Of a stretch of 64,000 nucleotides of DNA, positions 51,898-61,093 are shown piece after piece (the first letter of the stretch is position 1; every line of letters begins with the position of its first letter). This DNA is from Candidatus Obscuribacterales bacterium. Lineage in GTDB: Bacteria; Cyanobacteriota; Vampirovibrionia; Obscuribacterales; Obscuribacteraceae. The notes below the pieces were generated by a model. The model was not told the DNA's origin and did no database searches. It saw nothing but the letters and a program-made list of their open reading frames with translations. The position numbers and the translations under genes are program-made. The DNA is taken from assembly GCA_949127735.1 (NCBI GenBank), contig CASBPX010000058.1, positions 16,847 to 80,846 on the forward strand, in the 5' to 3' direction.

Positions 51898-52818
51898 ATG
51901 AGGAATTCTGACAAGCAAATAATTAAAGACTGGGACATACTTACTTCTAAGCAAGTTGATGCATTCTTGCAAGAAAGTGAGAGTGGAGGAAGTTTCACCA
52001 CGCTTGTTATGATTTTTGGCTCAGCGCCGTTTCATCGGCTTTTTAGCCTGTCGCGACACCGGCCTGAATTTAAGTTGCTGTTGTCCTTTGTTGACCGCTT
52101 CACCACTGCTTGTGAAAGCGCCACTGACAGTGAGGACCGCGCACTTGCGCGGGCCATTATTGCTCAACTAGCGAAGGAGCTAGAGCGTGTGGACCACGCA
52201 GAAGAACAGTACCGTAAGGCAATCGTGCTATACAAGCAACTTGAGGCGCAAAATGTAATTCCCTATCGACCGGGAGGCAATATTAACCAACTTTATGTTC
52301 ATGGTTTGGTTCGCAGTCAAATTGCTCTGGCGCGGATTTACTGTCAGCTCGGGCGCCTCGAAGCAGCTGAAGAACTTTACCGTCAATTGATGTTGCCTTA
52401 CTATCAACAGAATTGGTTTGCCCTGTATCGTATCAATAAGTCCATCCACGCCATGCAAGATGGTAACGATGGCAATGCTTTCGCCACTCTTGCCTGTGAG
52501 CTGGGTGAAGCCTATGAAAAAGTTGGCCGAAATAATTTAGCAGCCAAAAAATATGAAGACTTCCGCGAGTTCATTCACTATGTTTTACACCCGAATCCTA
52601 ATCCGCCAGACCTCATTCGAATTAGATGCTCCCTAACCGAATATCGCATCATCGTTCCTTCTCCCAATGCTACATATGATGCCATTATTGGGCTTTATCC
52701 AGCGATGGACGAGTTGATGGAGATGTATTTAAGTTTCGACTCTAGGCATTTCTCGATTTGGCGCCGAAAAGATGTGGCGATTATGACAGTGAAAATGGAA
52801 GCACTTAAAGCAGAGTGA
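51898..52818 (+). CDS. TPR-containing cytoplasmic protein
   Basis: A 306-residue protein with helical repeats of the TPR type: AIIAQLAKELERVDHAEEQY with RKAIVLYKQLEAQNVIPY, and ALARIYCQLGRLEAAEELYR, then LACELGEAYEKVGRNNLAAK. No signal peptide. The last 80 residues (PDLIRIRCSLTEYRIIVPSP) show no known motif. It is followed by another TPR gene after 61 nt in the same direction. Confidence 0.65.
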   Translation: MRNSDKQIIKDWDILTSKQVDAFLQESESGGSFTTLVMIFGSAPFHRLFSLSRHRPEFKLLLSFVDRFTTACESATDSEDRALARAIIAQLAKELERVDHAEEQYRKAIVLYKQLEAQNVIPYRPGGNINQLYVHGLVRSQIALARIYCQLGRLEAAEELYRQLMLPYYQQNWFALYRINKSIHAMQDGNDGNAFATLACELGEAYEKVGRNNLAAKKYEDFREFIHYVLHPNPNPPDLIRIRCSLTEYRIIVPSPNATYDAIIGLYPAMDELMEMYLSFDSRHFSIWRRKDVAIMTVKMEALKAE

Positions 52819-52879
52819 CGACCACAATTAGCCAAACTTTTTTTGCTCTAATAACTAGAGCGTTAATGGTGGTTCTTAC

Positions 52880-54181
52880 ATGGCTAAGCAAATTTTGTTA
52901 CCTGAGCAGCTTTTCGCCGAAGGTACTGAGGCCGAGCAATCTGGCAATTATCGTACAGCGATAAAAAAATATCTTGAATTTACTGCGCACACAAACGCTG
53001 AACCTAATGTTTTGCTCGCAGTAGGCAAGCTCTATGAGAAAGTAAAAGACGACTTCAAAGCTAGCGAGTGTTACCAACACGTAGTCGCGTTAAAAGCAGC
53101 GGCTCCCGCCGTGGCAGTGAGAGACGCATATCTGCGCTTGATCGCTTTAGAAAATCGTTTTCTTCGTCATGAAGTGGCAGTTGAGTATTGCGACCTGGCT
53201 TTAGAATCTGCACCTGATGATATGGAGCTGCTGTTAGCAAAACTCAACGCTTTGTATGAGCTGACATTGAGCTCAACTGCTTCGGCTGCCACACCAGAGA
53301 GAAAAGCTCAGTTTGAACAAACCGCTGAATTTGCATTGAGGCTAGAACCAGAGAACTATTTAGCTAATTGCTTTTTCGGCCGGGCAAAGACTCTGGCTGG
53401 CGATCATTACGACCAGGCTTTGATGGCCTTTGATAAGGCAAGACAAATAGATGCAGGGCGTCCGTTTGCCAGTTATCTCGAAGGTCTTCTGCATATTCGT
53501 CGCCGAGATCACGATCTTGCCTGTGTTGCTTTCGACAAAGCGGCAGCTTGCGCGACCGATTTAACTATAGTTGCCGAAGCCAGGCGCTATGCAGATCAGT
53601 TTAGAGCAGATGCTAAAAATGACAGCCGGCGTCGCCGCTTCTGGCACACATCGCTGGAAGAACAGTTGGCTGTTTTGAGCAAATACGGCATCAAACTAAA
53701 CTCTGATTTTACGTTAGAGAGAGTTTTTGCTGTGCGTCAAAACAGAGTGGAATATGAAGAGAAAGAACCGTTTTTACGAGCGCTGCTAAGCCTTGGATAC
53801 AACGATCTGGCCGCTAATGTACGCACTTTTAATTTTAAAGTTGCGTATGAAGAAATCGCCATGCACTGTCGCGATATCGCTGAAGGCGATTTTGATTTGG
53901 AAGAAGTGCAAGACTATTTTTATGGTGATGATGATGGTAAAGCAGCGGCATGGATTTCATTTAAACTTGCCGGTAAAAAATATAAGTGGAAATTGAAATG
54001 CAGCGGTTCGTTTTTTGATCTTAATGTGCTGTATAAGCTGGCTGACCTGTTGCGTAAAACGCACAGCAGCAAGCGCTTTGTGGTGGTTTCTCAGCCCGGT
54101 AGCATTTCTGTTTTGTGTCTGACAGAAGCGCAAACAGAAGCTTTAGCAGCGCATACCGGATTAGACCTGGAGTATTTGTAA
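52880..54181 (+). CDS. TPR protein with unrecognised C-terminal domain
   Basis: A 433-residue protein. The first ~240 residues are TPR repeats (LFAEGTEAEQSGNYRTAIKK, LLAVGKLYEKVKDDFKASEC, RFLRHEVAVEYCDLALESAP, HYDQALMAFDKARQIDAGRP). The C-terminal ~180 residues (VAYEEIAMHCRDIAEGDFDL then KAAAWISFKLAGKKYKWKLK and KRFVVVSQPGSISVLCLTEA) are a separate alpha/beta-looking domain that I cannot name. There is no signal peptide. It is probably co-transcribed with the preceding and following TPR genes. Confidence 0.65.
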   Translation: MAKQILLPEQLFAEGTEAEQSGNYRTAIKKYLEFTAHTNAEPNVLLAVGKLYEKVKDDFKASECYQHVVALKAAAPAVAVRDAYLRLIALENRFLRHEVAVEYCDLALESAPDDMELLLAKLNALYELTLSSTASAATPERKAQFEQTAEFALRLEPENYLANCFFGRAKTLAGDHYDQALMAFDKARQIDAGRPFASYLEGLLHIRRRDHDLACVAFDKAAACATDLTIVAEARRYADQFRADAKNDSRRRRFWHTSLEEQLAVLSKYGIKLNSDFTLERVFAVRQNRVEYEEKEPFLRALLSLGYNDLAANVRTFNFKVAYEEIAMHCRDIAEGDFDLEEVQDYFYGDDDGKAAAWISFKLAGKKYKWKLKCSGSFFDLNVLYKLADLLRKTHSSKRFVVVSQPGSISVLCLTEAQTEALAAHTGLDLEYL

Positions 54182-54230
54182 GCCCATTGCTAACCGGCGA
54201 CTGAGGCGAGAATGCTAAACTTGTCGCTTG

Positions 54231-55430
54231 ATGAACTCACGATTTAGAAATATCAATTTACTTGTAGCCGTCTCCCTGATTGCGATCACCGCAGCTGCGC
54301 CTCTCAATGCGCGTGAAGTCAGTAACGCTGTAGACACTCCGCAGCCATCGCCCAGCATCATAATTATCGGCGAGAGTTTGATCGGTGAAGAAAGCAGTGC
54401 TGTTTGTATGCAAGAACTGGTGGAAGCCTTAAAGACCAGGCCGAACGATGCGAAGGTTTTGGTTTTAAAAGCTGCCCTTGAAAATTATGAATGCCAATAT
54501 TCTAAAGCCATCGCCGACGCTTCTGCGGCCATTAAAGCCAGCCCAAACTATGAGCGAGCGTATGCCCTGCGGGCTGAAGCTGAAATGCGCTCTGGCCTTT
54601 TCGAAGCAGCTCGCACAGACATGCTTAAAGCTGGCAGTCTATCAATGCCGAAATCATATGAACAGCGCTCAGCAGAAGTTGATGCCCTGGAATATGATTT
54701 CAAACACCAGGAGAAGCAGCCGGCCAGGCGCCTGGCGTTGGCATGTACAGCCATACTTTTCACCCAGAACAGGCAGGGCTGTTCCAGTTTGGCCGGCGCT
54801 GAGCCCAGTGAAAGTCTTAAGTCTGAGCAAAAAGATTTATTAGTGCAATGGTGGGATGTTCATGACCGTAACCAGTTGCTAGACACACTCAAACACCAGC
54901 TTTGTGTTGGGCATAACAGCCGCTGGCAGCGGATGCAGAAAGGGCTAGAGGCCAATCGCGCTCTTGATAGTTTCAAGGGTGGCTGGAATTTGCCTCAAGA
55001 TTTCGAAGCGGCAATTCAGCTGCTGAAAAAGTACGGCAGGCAATTTGGCAACAGAGGTTTGTTGGCCTGGGACCACTGCCGTTATGTGGCGCTATGCCGA
55101 TGGGGCTATCAGGCCGGTTATCTGACAGAGGCCGAGGCCTGGGAGCTAATCATGCCTGTGGCCGCTAAAATACAAAAGCAGTCTAAAAATTGGCAGCAAT
55201 TAGCTAGTGAGTATTTGATTGGACGCAACTTCTGGTGCGATAGCATTTATCAGGAAGGGGCGGTGTCATCAAAGAAAATAAAGCACCGATTGCTTCATGA
55301 CCCTAACAGTCCATGGGTCAAATTGCCTCTGCCAAGCATTCCAATTGTGTGCAAATCAGACGATGCCACCATACTCGCCATTATTGATCGGTTGCGCGGT
55401 GGTCGAAAAGTACAGCGTTCGGCTAATTAA
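54231..55430 (+). CDS. secreted TPR-like protein
   Basis: A 399-residue protein from ATG 54231 (a TTG lies one codon before). The signal peptide is NLLVAVSLIAITAAAPLNA. A short TPR region (KVLVLKAALENYECQYSKAI, ADASAAIKASPNYERAYALR) precedes ~260 residues with many Trp, Gln and Leu (WNLPQDFEAAIQLLKKYGRQ, WDHCRYVALCRWGYQAGYLT, AEAWELIMPVAAKIQKQSKN). The latter resembles DUF1266-like helical domains (aW...R...l...g...G..s..ea......a......W......y..G), which is an inference from pattern. No partner is known. Confidence 0.6.
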   Translation: MNSRFRNINLLVAVSLIAITAAAPLNAREVSNAVDTPQPSPSIIIIGESLIGEESSAVCMQELVEALKTRPNDAKVLVLKAALENYECQYSKAIADASAAIKASPNYERAYALRAEAEMRSGLFEAARTDMLKAGSLSMPKSYEQRSAEVDALEYDFKHQEKQPARRLALACTAILFTQNRQGCSSLAGAEPSESLKSEQKDLLVQWWDVHDRNQLLDTLKHQLCVGHNSRWQRMQKGLEANRALDSFKGGWNLPQDFEAAIQLLKKYGRQFGNRGLLAWDHCRYVALCRWGYQAGYLTEAEAWELIMPVAAKIQKQSKNWQQLASEYLIGRNFWCDSIYQEGAVSSKKIKHRLLHDPNSPWVKLPLPSIPIVCKSDDATILAIIDRLRGGRKVQRSAN

Positions 55431-55517
55431 AGATGAGCAAACTTTTTTAGATTCAAGTTCATTTTTCGCCACTGCTCAAGTTCCCTTCATTTAGCCAAAG
55501 TCTACAATTAATTACAC

Positions 55518-56645
55518 ATGCTTACCAGGTTGAGTGACAATTCTGGGCGGTCCTGGGCATATAAATTTGTACAGGAGACAAGCTTGTTTAAAGAAAGTTC
55601 GAAGCTGAAAGAGTCTATAGATTGCGTCGTGGCTGCTGACAGCTGCAGCGATACTCTTGTGTGCACTGAAAATCAGGTGGTGGATTCTCCCATCACAGCT
55701 ACTGCATCAACTGTTGGCACGCGATCTGTAGTTGTTGGGTGCGGCATGCCTTTCATGTATGGTTCCCGCTCCTCTGAGAGTGATGATTCTGAGCCTAAAC
55801 GCCCACTCTGGCACGCCACAAGCCAGCGCATTGCCATTGCGTCAATGGTTTTAGCCTCGATGATGTCGTATTTTATTCTTCATTCCTTATCTGGTCATTT
55901 TTTCTGGCATTTCACCGGCGTACAGACCACGGCTTACATGCACTCTACTATTGATGCATCGACTATCGGTGTTGTGGTTACTATGTTTTGCTACGCAGAA
56001 TTTTTACACAGCTTTTTGCGCTTCAAGCAAACCTCCCTATCAGTTTGTTTTGGTCTTATACTGGCTAGCCTGGTCACCTTTGCCGGTTTTGCCAACGGTG
56101 GTTTCGGTGGTGCCGTAATTGCGGTGTTCTGCTGCCTTCTTTGTTTAGGAGTTGGTCATATAGCGCGTCTTGCACGCATGGCAATTCCGCCAACATTCCG
56201 CGCCGGCCGCGCTGTGCTGATTGCCGCTGCTGCCTCCATACCGGCTACGCTTGTAACTTTGACAGCTTTCTATCAGGTCTTCACACATCCTCGTCCAGCG
56301 AATTACTACAGCGTTTATGGCGATGGTTCTTGCGGCGATGAAATTACAGCAGCCGTGGCATTATTCTTCTTTCTCGCAATTCCTGCGTATGCTTTTGTTC
56401 GTTGCGCCCGAACCAGTGAAGCCAAGCCGCTAGTGGCATTAGGACTTTTGCAAATGAGCCCGTTGGTTGTGGGCTTTCTGGCCCAGATCGCCCTTCTTGC
56501 TCCGCGGGCTGATGGCTTAGCGATGACTGTGTCAGGTTTAATCACACTCGGTATTGCTTGTACTCTCGTCGCATCAGGATCAGCTTTGGGCGCCGTAGTA
56601 AACGGTGCCAAACATCGCCGCAAGATGGCGAAAGCCGGAATTTAA
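55518..56645 (+). CDS. multi-pass membrane protein of unknown function
   Basis: A 375-residue protein starting at ATG 55518. The first ~110 residues are soluble and Ser-rich, followed by about seven membrane segments (IAIASMVLASMMSYFILHSL, IDASTIGVVVTMFCYAEFLH, SVCFGLILASLVTFAGFANG, GAVIAVFCCLLCLGVGHIAR, AVLIAAAASIPATLVTLTAF, ITAAVALFFFLAIPAYAFVR, and two near the end). No transporter signature was recognised. The C-terminus is short and basic (KHRRKMAKAGI). Confidence 0.6.
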   Translation: MLTRLSDNSGRSWAYKFVQETSLFKESSKLKESIDCVVAADSCSDTLVCTENQVVDSPITATASTVGTRSVVVGCGMPFMYGSRSSESDDSEPKRPLWHATSQRIAIASMVLASMMSYFILHSLSGHFFWHFTGVQTTAYMHSTIDASTIGVVVTMFCYAEFLHSFLRFKQTSLSVCFGLILASLVTFAGFANGGFGGAVIAVFCCLLCLGVGHIARLARMAIPPTFRAGRAVLIAAAASIPATLVTLTAFYQVFTHPRPANYYSVYGDGSCGDEITAAVALFFFLAIPAYAFVRCARTSEAKPLVALGLLQMSPLVVGFLAQIALLAPRADGLAMTVSGLITLGIACTLVASGSALGAVVNGAKHRRKMAKAGI

Positions 56646-56714
56646 TATTAATCTGCCTGCGGAGAGCGTCACCAATCGACGTTCTTGCCAGTAATCTAAA
56701 CTGGTTTTAATGTA

Positions 56715-57266
56715 GTGGAACGACTGCACGATTTTCTCGTCCATGCCCTCATGAAAAATGCAAGAGAACCAGAAGTCGAATTGGCAAATGCTGACGCAAG
56801 GCTGGCAGCGAAAGATACTTTCAGAATTTCATTTCTGGATAGTTTAGCCCACACCAATCAGTTAAAAGCTGCTTGTCAGGCCGTTGGGTACTCCGTGGTG
56901 GCTGCTCAATCCATCGCTGATGCCTTTGCCTTATTAAACGGAAAGAATCACGCTGACGTAGTTGTTTGCGCCGCCTATTTAGAAGACGAATCAGTGTTTG
57001 AATTTCTTAAAGCACTGCGCAGAGATCCACAGCATAAGAAGACAATGTTCATGACATTGGCTCTAGCCCCCAGCACCATTGGTGTTAGGGCCAATGCTTC
57101 AACCGAAACAGGTCATCTTTTAGGGGCTGATGCTTTCGTCAGCATGCCTGTTTTTGACCCAGTCCAATTAATTGCTGAAATTAAGAAGCTACTACCCGCG
57201 GTGCCGGTCCTTGAGCAAGGGCGGCTTGATAAGCTTGCTTCGGAGCGGGCGAACGTGGTTCGATAG
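56715..57266 (+). CDS. degenerate receiver-domain (pseudo-response-regulator) protein
   Basis: A 183-residue protein, start GTG 56715. Residues ~35-160 follow the CheY-like fold: FRISFLDSLAHTNQLKAACQ, GYSVVAAQSIADAFALLNGK, NHADVVVCAAYLEDESVFEF with LKALRRDPQHKKTMFMTLAL, and ADAFVSMPVFDPVQLIAEIK at the end. The phosphate-accepting Asp position is Cys (VVCAAYL) and the conserved Lys before Pro is Met (SMPVFD). It can therefore not be phosphorylated in the usual way and may act by binding. There is no output domain. Confidence 0.65.
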   Translation: MERLHDFLVHALMKNAREPEVELANADARLAAKDTFRISFLDSLAHTNQLKAACQAVGYSVVAAQSIADAFALLNGKNHADVVVCAAYLEDESVFEFLKALRRDPQHKKTMFMTLALAPSTIGVRANASTETGHLLGADAFVSMPVFDPVQLIAEIKKLLPAVPVLEQGRLDKLASERANVVR

Positions 57267-57273
57267 AATGAAT

Positions 57274-58263
57274 TTAGAGACTGGCAAGAAAATTCTTCAG
57301 TCCCTCTTTGTATTTTGGTGATTTCATCATCACGGCGTCACCATGTTGGGCGCCTTCGATACGAATGTATACTTTCGGTGCAGCCACGGCTGCATACAGT
57401 TCGTCGGCTTGTTTAATTTGTGTGAGATTGTCTCGTGTTCCGGCAATCAACAACACTGGTGATCGTTTTTGATGCAAAGCCCTTGCGTTATCTAACTGTT
57501 TACATGAATTAGTCCAGGCCCAATCGGGATACCAGCTCAAAAAGGAGAATTTGTCGCAGCCGATTCTTCGCAAAGAATAAAGGGGGCACTCTAAAATGAT
57601 CGCCGCACATTGCACTGTTTCTGCCAGTTTGCCCGTAACAAGCGTGCCCAATGACTCGCCAAACAAAATAATTTGGTCGGGGCGCAAGTGTTTTACTAGA
57701 GTCAAATAATCGTAAGCACTTCGCCCATCTTTGCACAGAGTTTCAAGAGAAGTTTTTCCTTCGCTGCGACCAAAGCCGGCGTAGTCATAAACAAAAACAG
57801 AAACGCCATCTTTCAAAAGTAAGTCGACTATATGTCCACGCTGCGAAATGTTTCCTGAGTTGCCGTGACTGAGCAAGACTATATGTTTAGCCAGGGGCAA
57901 AGAGTAGAGCAGGCCGTGCAGCTTACCGCCGTTGTGCGAACGAAAAAATATTTCTTCTGGCTTGATTCCTTTAACGTTGAGCGTTTGATAGGTACCCTTG
58001 GGATATTTGAGCGGCTGAAAAAGTAAACAATCGTAAATTGGTTGACCCACTGCTGGAGCCAGCGCCACCACCACTGCCAGTGGCAATAGTAAAAATAGCC
58101 CAACTAGCGTTAGCGCCGTGCCTTGCAAAACAAAGGCCCAGTTTAAATTGACGAGTTTTTTCGGCAGAAATTTTGCAACCACTTGAACGCCGCCCAGAAT
58201 GCCCACACTTTTAAACTTACCAACGAGGCATGGGGCGACCCAAATAAACCAACACTTTGCCAA
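57274..58263 (-). CDS. alpha/beta hydrolase, membrane-anchored
   Basis: A 329-residue protein with a membrane helix near the N-terminus (VLQGTALTLVGLFLLLPLAV). The hydrolase domain shows HIVLLSHGNSGNISQRGHIV (oxyanion HGN), VFVYDYAGFGRSEG, the nucleophile elbow FGESLGT (Ser), GTRDNLTQIKQ with the acid and EGAQHGD with the His. It belongs to the group often called alpha/beta hydrolase with BEM46-like pattern. The substrate is unknown. The start is a TTG at 58263 without a clear ribosome site; a later start is possible. Confidence 0.82.
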   Translation of the reverse strand: MAKCWFIWVAPCLVGKFKSVGILGGVQVVAKFLPKKLVNLNWAFVLQGTALTLVGLFLLLPLAVVVALAPAVGQPIYDCLLFQPLKYPKGTYQTLNVKGIKPEEIFFRSHNGGKLHGLLYSLPLAKHIVLLSHGNSGNISQRGHIVDLLLKDGVSVFVYDYAGFGRSEGKTSLETLCKDGRSAYDYLTLVKHLRPDQIILFGESLGTLVTGKLAETVQCAAIILECPLYSLRRIGCDKFSFLSWYPDWAWTNSCKQLDNARALHQKRSPVLLIAGTRDNLTQIKQADELYAAVAAPKVYIRIEGAQHGDAVMMKSPKYKEGLKNFLASL

Positions 58264-58305
58264 GTGTTTGCTGTCTTAATGCTAAACAGTCATTATATAT
58301 AGAGC

Positions 58306-58908
58306 ATGCCAGAGAGTAACGAAGACAAATTGCGCGCAAAAAAAACCAACTTTCGTATTGGTTTGGCGCTAGCCTGCACAGTGCTGGTGGTCACTCTTTT
58401 TGTTCTTGTCGAAAAGCTCAATAGCCCGAAAGACGAACTGCCACAAGTTACGCAGCCACATTTGAAGCTGGCGAGTTTGCCGTCAAATTTTAAGCCAGAA
58501 TCGTCGGCCAGCATTTACGTGCCGATTTATTCCACAATTTCTTATGAAAATCGACTGCGCACCATTGATCTGGCCGCGACTTTAAGCGTGCGCAATACAG
58601 ATTTGAAACAATCTATCATTTTGCGCAATGTTGATTATTACGGCACTGCAGGCCAGCTAATCAAAAAATATTTGAGCGAGCCTGTTGAGCTGCTGCCCAT
58701 GTCTTCCGCCGACTTTGTAGTCGATCGCACCGATGTTCGTGGTGGTGTCGGCGCTAATTTTGTGGTCGACTGGATGGCTGCTAAGAAAGTAACATTACCC
58801 ATCGCTGAAGCCGTTATGGTTAGCACCGGCTCTTCTCACAGCATTTCATTTGTCAGTCGCGGTGTAACCGTTGTTACACCTGAGAAACAGGCCGAAGAAA
58901 ATAACTAG
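58306..58908 (+). CDS. DUF3124 family membrane-anchored protein
   Basis: A 200-residue protein from ATG 58306 with one N-terminal membrane helix (RIGLALACTVLVVTLFVLVE). The outer part has the DUF3124 pattern: SASIYVPIYSTISYENRLRT with IDLAATLSVRNTDLKQSIIL, RNVDYYGTAGQLIKKYLSEP, VELLPMSSADFVVD and GGVGANFVVDWMA. The family is widespread in cyanobacteria and proteobacteria with unknown function. Its TAG overlaps the TAG of a small gene on the other strand. Confidence 0.88.
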   Translation: MPESNEDKLRAKKTNFRIGLALACTVLVVTLFVLVEKLNSPKDELPQVTQPHLKLASLPSNFKPESSASIYVPIYSTISYENRLRTIDLAATLSVRNTDLKQSIILRNVDYYGTAGQLIKKYLSEPVELLPMSSADFVVDRTDVRGGVGANFVVDWMAAKKVTLPIAEAVMVSTGSSHSISFVSRGVTVVTPEKQAEENN

Positions 58909-59036
58909 TCAGCGCCTTCGGCAAGGCTGCGATCGTTTGGATTGAATGAATCAGCAGGAATAGCGAAGCCTCTTTTAGTTTGGCTCTTCACTTTTCTTTC
59001 TTCCGGCTTAGTTTCTATTGTTTCTTGCTTTTCCAT
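58905..59036 (-). CDS. 43-residue small protein
   Basis: ATG 59036 follows AGGAGCAATTAAA, a strong ribosome site at good spacing. The frame codes MEKQETIETKPEERKVKSQT, KRGFAIPADSFNPNDRSLAE and GAD. It is charged, has no hydrophobic segment, and ends in a stop that overlaps the stop of the convergent DUF3124 gene by 2 nt. The sharp change between a charged front and a conserved-looking GFAIPADSFNP tail suggests a real small protein. No family is known to me. Confidence 0.6.
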   Translation of the reverse strand: MEKQETIETKPEERKVKSQTKRGFAIPADSFNPNDRSLAEGAD

Positions 59037-59240
59037 TTTAATTGCTCCTGTTAGCGGTGCTGCAACGAGTTCTATAATGCACCATAAATGCTAAGGAGAG
59101 ATTAAGTTGGCCTCGTTTGTAACCGCTTGTCAATGAGAGTTGCTACATCTACGCGCAACATCGCTTAAAACTTTGCGGCAAAATTGCCTTGAAAGTTCAA
59201 ACCGTGCGAACCATATATAGTGGCAGAGGCGGAAGTTTGT

Positions 59241-60260
59241 TTAGCGGTCGATTTGGGCCAAAAGTGGCTGTTCATAACGTTCGCCGGCAGTCTTGAGAGC
59301 GAGCCCGCTCAAAGCAGCCAGATCTTCGTCTTCCAGATCAAGTCTGAACGACACTGTATTTTCTTCTAAATAACGTACATGCTTGGTGCCAGGAATCGGC
59401 ACTATATCTATGCCCTGATGCAGCAACCAGGCGATAGCTACTTGAGCTGGAGTTGCGCCGTAACGGTCGGCCACTTCGTTGACTTCGTCAACTAAAAGCA
59501 AATTGCGGTTGAAGTTTTCACCTTGATAGCGAGGGTCACTGCGGCGGTAATCGCCTTCAGGAAGATCGTCAAAGCTCTTTATTTCGCCGGTCAAAATGCC
59601 GCGACCGATTGGGCAATATGCCACAAGGCCGATTTTCAGTTCACGCAAAACAGGCATGATTACTGGCTCTAGATTGCGTTCCCACAATGAATACTCAGAT
59701 TGAAGAGCCGAAATAGGATGCACAGCGTGGGCTTTGCGAATAGTTTGCTCACCAGCTTCGGACAGTCCGAGGTAACGAACCTTGCCTTCTTTAACCAGCT
59801 CGGCCATGGCCCCTACTGTTTCTTCGATAGGCACGTTAGGATCGACCCGGTGCTGATAGTAGAGATCGATGACATCGATTCCGAGTCTCTTCATCGAAGC
59901 TTCAGCTACACGTTTAACTGTTTTTGGACTGCTATCCAAACCGGTAGATTTACCGGCGGTGTCATAACTGAAACCAAACTTGGTGGCAATGACGGCTTGA
60001 TCGCGTTTGCCTTTAATGGCTTTGCCGATTAGCTCTTCATTTTTGTATGGACCGTAGCGTTCGGCGGTATCCAGGAAATTCACTCCCAGCTCCAGCGCCC
60101 GGTGGATAACTTTAATTGCTTCACCTTCGTCGGCGGAGCCGTAAGCAAAGCTCATGCCCATGCAGCCGAGGCCGATGGCAGATGTTGTGAGCCCCTGGTT
60201 GCCCAGTTTGCGCGTGTTAATGATGCCCATAGTGACGTCGAATTCCATACTCAGTGACAA
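59241..60260 (-). CDS. aldo/keto reductase
   Basis: A 339-residue NADPH-dependent oxidoreductase. It has VNFLDTAERYGPYKNEELIG (Asp and Tyr of the catalytic tetrad), AVIATKFGF (Lys), DLYYQHRVDPNVPIEETVGA (His), YCPIGRGILTG and IVPIPGTKHVRYLEENTVSF, the cofactor site. It is of the AKR13-like type (near YajO/auxin-induced protein group). It reduces aldehydes or ketones; the substrate is unknown. The start is TTG 60260, but the ATG at 60230 (MGIINTRKLGNQGLTTSAIG) is as likely because the domain begins there. Confidence 0.93.
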   Translation of the reverse strand: MSLSMEFDVTMGIINTRKLGNQGLTTSAIGLGCMGMSFAYGSADEGEAIKVIHRALELGVNFLDTAERYGPYKNEELIGKAIKGKRDQAVIATKFGFSYDTAGKSTGLDSSPKTVKRVAEASMKRLGIDVIDLYYQHRVDPNVPIEETVGAMAELVKEGKVRYLGLSEAGEQTIRKAHAVHPISALQSEYSLWERNLEPVIMPVLRELKIGLVAYCPIGRGILTGEIKSFDDLPEGDYRRSDPRYQGENFNRNLLLVDEVNEVADRYGATPAQVAIAWLLHQGIDIVPIPGTKHVRYLEENTVSFRLDLEDEDLAALSGLALKTAGERYEQPLLAQIDR

Positions 60261-60511
60261 TCAAACCCTATCACGGCAGCAAGCCCTTTACATGATGCTT
60301 TTTCGCCAGAACTATTGCTGAGTTGCTCCAGTGACCGGCATAAGGCCATGTATAGATAGTTCAATCAACATTAAGATTGTAGAACTCAAGCCTGTTGCCA
60401 CTTTCGCGAATGATTGAGGCTAAATTCTTTTGATGAGCTCAATATTGAGATAATAGAAGCCTCACAAATTCGCTTTAATAATCTGTTTCAACACCACTCG
60501 AGATTTTATTT

Positions 60512-61093
60512 ATGCCGGTCGAGCCCTCTAACACATCCAGCAGTCGCGCTTTGATTGTCATTGATATGCAGCAAGGCTTTGACGACCCATACTGGGGTGA
60601 GCGCAACAATCTGCTGTGCGAGGCCAACGTGGCCGCCTTGATCGCCGCCTTCAGGCAAGCCCACCTGCCGGTCGTTCACGTACAACATATGTCAGATGAG
60701 GCTCGGTCACCTTTGCGACCTGGGCAGAGCGGCAACGATTTCAAAGCCGAAGCTCTGCCATTGCCCGGTGAGAAAGTCTTTCAAAAGAGTGTTAACAGTG
60801 CATTTATTGGCACTGACCTCGAATCGTATTTGCGCGCCGCAAATATCACTAGCCTTATATTGTGCGGTCTGACCACAGACCATTGTGTTTCTACCACTAC
60901 CAGAATGGCCGCTAATCTCGGTTTTAAGGTAATTTTAGTCAGCGACGCCACGGCAACCTTTAGTCGCACTGGCATTGATGGCCGATTGTGGTCGGCAAAT
61001 GATATTCATCACAGTGCTCTGGCAAGCTTAAATCAAGAATTTGCTCAGGTAATTACTCTTGAGCAAGCAATCGCACTTCTACTCAATTTGTAG
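60512..61093 (+). CDS. isochorismatase-family hydrolase
   Basis: A 193-residue cysteine hydrolase. The catalytic triad is visible: Asp in ALIVIDMQQGF, Lys in KVFQKSVNSAF and Cys in LCGLTTDHCVSTTTRMAANL. The order and the cis-peptide TTDHCV fit the isochorismatase/nicotinamidase/N-carbamoyl amidohydrolase superfamily. The true substrate cannot be told from sequence. It starts at ATG 60512 and its end overlaps a convergent PDZ gene by 11 nt. Confidence 0.93.
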   Translation: MPVEPSNTSSSRALIVIDMQQGFDDPYWGERNNLLCEANVAALIAAFRQAHLPVVHVQHMSDEARSPLRPGQSGNDFKAEALPLPGEKVFQKSVNSAFIGTDLESYLRAANITSLILCGLTTDHCVSTTTRMAANLGFKVILVSDATATFSRTGIDGRLWSANDIHHSALASLNQEFAQVITLEQAIALLLNL

